Part shown: piece after piece, positions 59,586 to 64,000 of the stretch
Layout of the letters: each line of letters begins with the position of its first letter
Position numbering within the stretch: the stretch's first letter is position 1
Assembly (NCBI RefSeq): GCF_963676685.1
Contig: NC_092357.1
Coordinates: 62,916,797 to 62,980,796, forward strand
Direction: 5' to 3'
Origin: Mytilus edulis
Taxonomy: Eukaryota; Mollusca; Bivalvia; Mytilida; Mytilidae
Length of the DNA stretch: 64,000 nucleotides
The notes under the pieces: generated by a model
Database searches by the model: none
What the model was told of the DNA's origin: nothing
Seen by the model: the letters and a program-made list of their open reading frames with translations, nothing else
Program-made: the position numbers and the translations under genes

Positions 59586-60527
59586 CTAAATGTCACATAT
59601 ATATGTATTCAAGAGAATTTCGAATATCTGACAATATTCAAAATCAAGTGGTGCACAGATCCTTTCTCTTTTTATACATATGGTAGGGTGAATGCATGCA
59701 TCGTGTATAAAAATTATTATGCATTTCATTCGTTCCATTGGTTGTACATGTCGTAATCAAAATATTTATGGAAATTTACGGATTATGATTAATTATATGT
59801 GTTCATGTAGAGCACAAAATAACGACAACATAAATTAAAAAATCAATGATTGTTTTTATCAATCATGTGTAGGATGAATCTGGTTGTATAGTTGTAAACG
59901 TCTAATTGTATGATAATTGTCAAAAATAGGTGTACAACAGTCATCACTGTGTCACAATCTCAATTAGAACAATAAAAAACAAAAAGAAACACATAAAACA
60001 TCTATCAAATTAAACAACCATATTTTTCCTAACAGTTACTTTCAATCTTAGTGTTAACAACTGACATATTCCTGACTGAAGTAGAAAAGGTGGACTAAAC
60101 CTGATGTCAAAGTAAAACGTCTTCTCAGATATATCATGTATATTGTACAAGATTACTTTTGTTTCGATTTCTAAGAGCAATTGTGTCTTGAAATAACACT
60201 AGAGTGCTCATTAAGGTGAATGAGATTTCAACGAGACTGAACGAGACGGAAAAATCAGAAGAATATATCATTAAGGTGAAACCATAGCTATTCTGTTACA
60301 AATTACGAATAAAACCTAAATGAGGAAAAATACATTCGTGCATTTAATTATACGTAAAAGATTTGTGCGTTGTGCATTATGAAATAAAAATAGTTTTAAA
60401 GTAAGTCTTGTCAACTTTTCAAAAAACGTCCTTGTATTGTAGACTTCATTATTAAATGCGATACTACAATTCTTCTAACATAAACAAGGAGGTGGGGAAC
60501 CCAACTGTTTCATATTATCATAGATAT
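59586..60527. other. AT-rich, no gene seen
   Basis: No coding exon. A short near-duplicate of attaaggtgaa occurs at 60213 and 60271. Confidence 0.4.
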
Positions 60528-60860
60528 AGGAAGATATGGTATGAGTGCCAATGAGACAACTCTCCATCCAAGTCACAATTTATAAAAGCAAACCATTATA
60601 GGTTATGGTACGGTCTTCAACACGGAGCCTCGGTTGACACCAAATATCAAGCTTTAAAGAGCCTTTACATTAACAAGTGTAAAACCATACAACATGACAA
60701 ATGGGAAGACCAACGGTCTAACATGTATCAAAAATCAAAAATCGAGAAACAGGAACCACTTATGAGTTATATAAAAAAAACGAGAACTACTGTGACCATC
60801 ATATTCCTAACTAAGTACAGGTGTAAACAGTTGCAAAACCTTCTCCTTTTTTGAAACAAT
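60528..60860 (+). repeat. Family J copy, full length
   Basis: tataggaagatatggtatga, gtgccaatgagacaactctc, ggtacggtcttcaacacgga, gagcctcggttgacacc, agaccaacggtctaacatgt, agtacaggtgtaaacagttg: the longest J copy (about 330 bp). Confidence 0.87.
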
Positions 60861-61495
60861 AGTGCAACATCACAACATAGAAAGACACAATATAAAATGA
60901 CAATTTGAATGGCTTATTGCAAAAATAAATGTAGTAACTCAAATAAACATACACTGAACAACAACAATTTGATTTTTGATACAATGTAAATACAAACTAA
61001 GTTAATCAAATAAGGGATAAATAATTAAAGTAAAAGTATTATCCCGCTGTGAAATGCGGAACATTTTCAGAAGAAAACATCAACAATATATAATATATCA
61101 ACAGTATTATATATTCTTGGTAAATTTCACAGTCATAAAATTACGTAAAACGTTTCTGTTTATCATTATATTTTGTCATGTCACTACAAATGTATTTCAA
61201 TCTTGATGGCAATTGAACAAGCACTTATAATTAAAGTTAGAACCAATCACAGAAACACTTACAAATGGTTGATATTTGATGACACTCGACTGTCTTGGGA
61301 GTTAACTTATTAGCAAGGAACTGATTTTTTAATTATATCTATTACAAAAGTGCTTAATATATTTAGGGTGGAAATCTATAACGCCTAGTTAGTCAATAAG
61401 ACACTCAATGATGCATTTGTTTAACTAACGCCCAACATGTACTGTTAAATTACAACATAATTACAATATTCGGATGTTCGCACTTCAAATGATCA

Positions 61496-61502
61496 ATATA
61501 TA
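61496..61502 (+). promoter_or_regulatory. TATA box candidate of the lectin paralogue
   Basis: A TATATA run lies about 65-70 bp upstream of the ATG at 61566, at the place aligned with TATAAAG of the other copy. The sequence between them is otherwise conserved. Confidence 0.45.
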
Positions 61503-61565
61503 GGTATAGTTTTGTGTGCATAGTCGTAAAGTTTTCCATTGTTCAGTTGTACACAGATTTCAAAT

Positions 61566-61767
61566 ATGTCTGCTCTGCATAGTGATGTCTGGCTTTTCTA
61601 CTGCTTGATGTCTGCAATTTGTGGAGCTGACGGAGAAACAAACGTACATATTCCTTTACTTAATAACAAAGCTACAGGTCCTCTATATGCTGAATTTAAT
61701 ATGTCAAATTTGAATCAACAACTGAGAGAGATATTTAACCAGGAAGTCATACAGAATACAGTTAATG
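61566..61767 (+). CDS. C-type lectin paralogue, exon 1 (partial gene)
   Basis: It encodes MSALHSDVWLFYCLMSAICG, then ADGETNVHIPLLNNKATGPL and a tail ending NTVN|G. It closes in phase 1 at AATG|GTAAGTG. It aligns without stops with the exon at 32354-32150: about ten residue changes and one codon fewer. An Asp now sits in the signal peptide core (V to D), which may weaken secretion. An upstream in-frame ATG at 61539 (MFSCTQISN...) is less likely because it is not shared with the paralogue. The lectin-domain exons should lie beyond 64000, so its integrity cannot be judged. Confidence 0.8.
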
Positions 61768-62014
61768 GTAAGTGTTTGAGAAAACGTCTAGTACTGTGAA
61801 TTCATCTATATTCGTTGGATATCAAATTTCGTGGATTTCGTGGGTACAGGAGAACCATGAATTTAGATGTTAAACGAATAACCCTCTTCTGAAGGAAAGA
61901 ATGCAGACTTTGAATTTTGAACTTACCTTTATTGGTTCATTTCGAATTTTTATTAGCAAATGTTATTGAAGTTTAACTTATTTTTATTGGTACAGATTCA
62001 ATATCTCCCTAATT

Positions 62015-62150
62015 ACCATCTGAAGGACGCCTCCGGGTGTGGGAGTTTTGCGCTGCATTGAAGACCAATTGGTGACCTTCTGGTGTTGTCTGTTCTATTG
62101 TCGGGTTGTTGTCTCTTTGACATATTTCCCTTTTCCATTTTCATTTTATT
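62015..62150 (+). repeat. Family A 3' end
   Basis: tctgaaggacgcctccgggt, gcattgaagaccaattggtg, accttctggtgttgtctgtt, gtcgggttgttgtctctttg: the full terminal part of A. The equivalent in the other arm is internally deleted. Confidence 0.85.
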
Positions 62151-63559
62151 AATTTGATCAGGCCCATTTTATATATATTTTATTGTTTATCAATGCTATA
62201 TTTCTAAAATCTAATTGATTTAGAAGTTTTTAACATGGACGTATATACTTTATTGATAATACTTATATATGTGAATGGATATAGTTTGTAACGCGCTTAG
62301 GGTTATTTTAATATTATATAATGCGCTGTTATCAATACTGTATAATGATAATAACATTAATAATGATAATGACGAATATTCACGAATAGGGAGGCTTTTT
62401 TTAAACCACGAAAATTGGTATCCACGAAAATAAATGAATAAACAGTATATAGAACGATGAAAACAAAAAGGAAATGTGCACTTGTTCTTTTTTTTACTTT
62501 TCTCTATTAGAAATGAACGAGGGAATTGAGTTAAAATGTAAGACCATACAATAAAGTTGACAAAAGTTAGGTGCATTTAGTTTAAAACCAAATCCACATA
62601 ACTTAATGATTCGATCAGAGGTGAGTTTTAACAAGGTGTATAGTTTGACAAACTTTGTAGATGCAAGTGTAAGCATGCACGTCAATCGATGCAAGTGAAA
62701 AAAAATCGAATGTTACTTGTTGAGTATATGATAGTGTATACCTGGGTGTAAGAGGTAGATCGATACAAGAAAGAACGTCAATATGGGTGTATGCAGATAA
62801 TACTTTATTAAGTATAAACTCGTTATGGATCCGGACTGATAAGTAGATCGATAACCGTAATTAAAAGCTAAAAAATGCTAAATAACATGAATAGCGGTAA
62901 GTTTTGAAAATGAATAGGACCTCAGCCATTTATGACTATAAACACAATAAGCAGCAAATTTTGTTTTAAAATATGAAACTTTCAATACGCAAGATATTTG
63001 AAAGCAAATTAAATTTTGAAGAACGATATAGCTAACAAAGATACATGGTCAGTTATACATTACTTTTTAGAAATGTAGTTATTATAAAGATCAAATATTG
63101 TCCTGGTTTTTTGTAAAGCATGCAAATAACAACAGGTTTGCAACATTTGTTTTTGATTCATGTTCTATGTCTCTAACTATTAAATCTACCTATAAAAACA
63201 ATGTTTCAAATCATCATTTTCTGCCATAATTGCTAAAGCATTAGTAAAGAAACACTATTAGAGTAATGTGAAGAATAAAAAGATGTGGTTTTATTTTGAT
63301 TATAATGATGAGATATTTTTGCCAAATTTATTTCTTTTACTTATGCATACATAATTCGTCTAAAAGCTGTTACCATCAATTGCCAGATTGATAATTTCAA
63401 TTGTTTAGCCTAAGTAAATGTTTTTTTTTCTACCTATTTGTTGGTGTTACCTTAGCTAGTCACCACTTCAAATTAATCATGTGTATCTATTGTATAGTCA
63501 TTTTATATAATTAACTGTTAGCAAAACTATGTTTTATTCTTGATAATAATGATGTTTTT

Positions 63560-64000
63560 GTTCCAGACGGATAACCCTGGCCTCACAACTTTTTGAAACT
63601 TTTGGTCCTCGGCGATCTTCAACTTTGTAGTTGTTACGGCTTTCAAACTTTTTTACATCTGAACATATTTTTGTGTGGACGTAGCGCGCGTCTGGCGTTA
63701 ACAAATATTTTTTAACCTGTTACCTTTTGAAGGCTTTTATTCCTTTGTTTCTCTTTCCTATATGTTGTCCCATTTACCTGTTTATATATTGTAACCCTGT
63801 CGTGTATTGTTGTCATTTAAATGTTATAATTAACACTGCCATTCAAGAAGGAGGTTTGGCATGCCACAAAACCAGGTTCATCCATCATTTTTGTCATAAA
63901 ATACCCTGTACCAAGTCAGGAAAATGACTGTTGTTACATTAACATTTGTTTCTATGTGTGTTCCCTGTTTGTGTTGTGTTTCTGTTGTTCCTTTGTTCTC
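63560..64000 (-). repeat. Composite D-C element in the right arm
   Basis: C (ggtcctcggcgatcttcaac, gtagcgcgcgtctggcgtta) then D (catttacctgtttatatatt, tggcatgccacaaaaccagg) in minus orientation; inverted equivalent of 29600-30150. It runs to the window edge. Confidence 0.85.

Larger units (their letters stand above)
61133..64000. repeat. Inverted segmental duplication, right arm
   Basis: Inverted match to 29708-32782. It carries the upstream region, exon 1 and the start of intron 1 of the lectin paralogue and continues past the window edge. It lacks the family C insertion present at 31308 and keeps the full family A tail at 62015. Confidence 0.9.

Overview
The window is eukaryotic nuclear DNA, AT-rich and intron-rich, with almost no long open frames. 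It is most likely from a bivalve mollusc, probably a mussel of the Mytilus type. I base this on several dispersed repeats and reverse-transcriptase tails that I recognise as typical of mussel genomes, and on the two gene families present (secreted C-type lectins and a secreted YWTD beta-propeller). The species call rests on memory of repeat families, not on a search.

Three gene loci can be reconstructed from exons that join in phase. (1) Plus strand, 8170-20176: a six-exon gene for a secreted protein of about 301 residues with a signal peptide and one LDL-receptor class B (YWTD) propeller. It has no visible LDLa, EGF or membrane segment. (2) Minus strand, 32354-26705: a four-exon gene for a secreted 213-residue C-type lectin-like protein. 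(3) Plus strand, from 61566 past the right edge: the first exon of a close paralogue of that lectin. It lies in an inverted segmental duplication whose arms are 29708-32782 and 61133-64000. A third, broken copy of the lectin first exon is at 54801-55008, with a possible second-exon remnant at 57013.

The rest is repeat-dominated. 1-2850 is a 32-bp minisatellite with a decayed edge to about 3380. The introns of gene 1 and the intergenic regions hold many copies of about ten dispersed families, here labelled A-K. A and B are 3' ends of two related reverse-transcriptase elements; RT-coding remnants lie at 10332, 15420, 23055-24315 and 40766. C and D form one composite element. E is a 0.7-kb unit in two direct copies. 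F is a roughly 205-bp repeat with promoter-like motifs. G is a tRNA-headed SINE, H a dispersed pair, J and J' abundant short repeats, and K a repeat whose end abuts a lectin exon. A second tRNA-like SINE is at 17990 and 59345, and a degenerate L1/Tx1-type LINE is at 34028-35390. DNA-transposon-like foldbacks are at 4723, 19506, 33720, 44200 and 45678; the last has an 8-bp target duplication. Simple and tandem repeats are at 33117, 47689, 49561, 52275, 55020 and 56638.

The genes do not form a pathway that can be read from the sequence. Both families encode secreted recognition or binding-type proteins. The main story is gene-family turnover (inverted duplication, pseudogenisation, exon invasion by repeats) in a repeat-saturated region. 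No CRISPR array, rRNA, intact tRNA or intact transposase gene was found.
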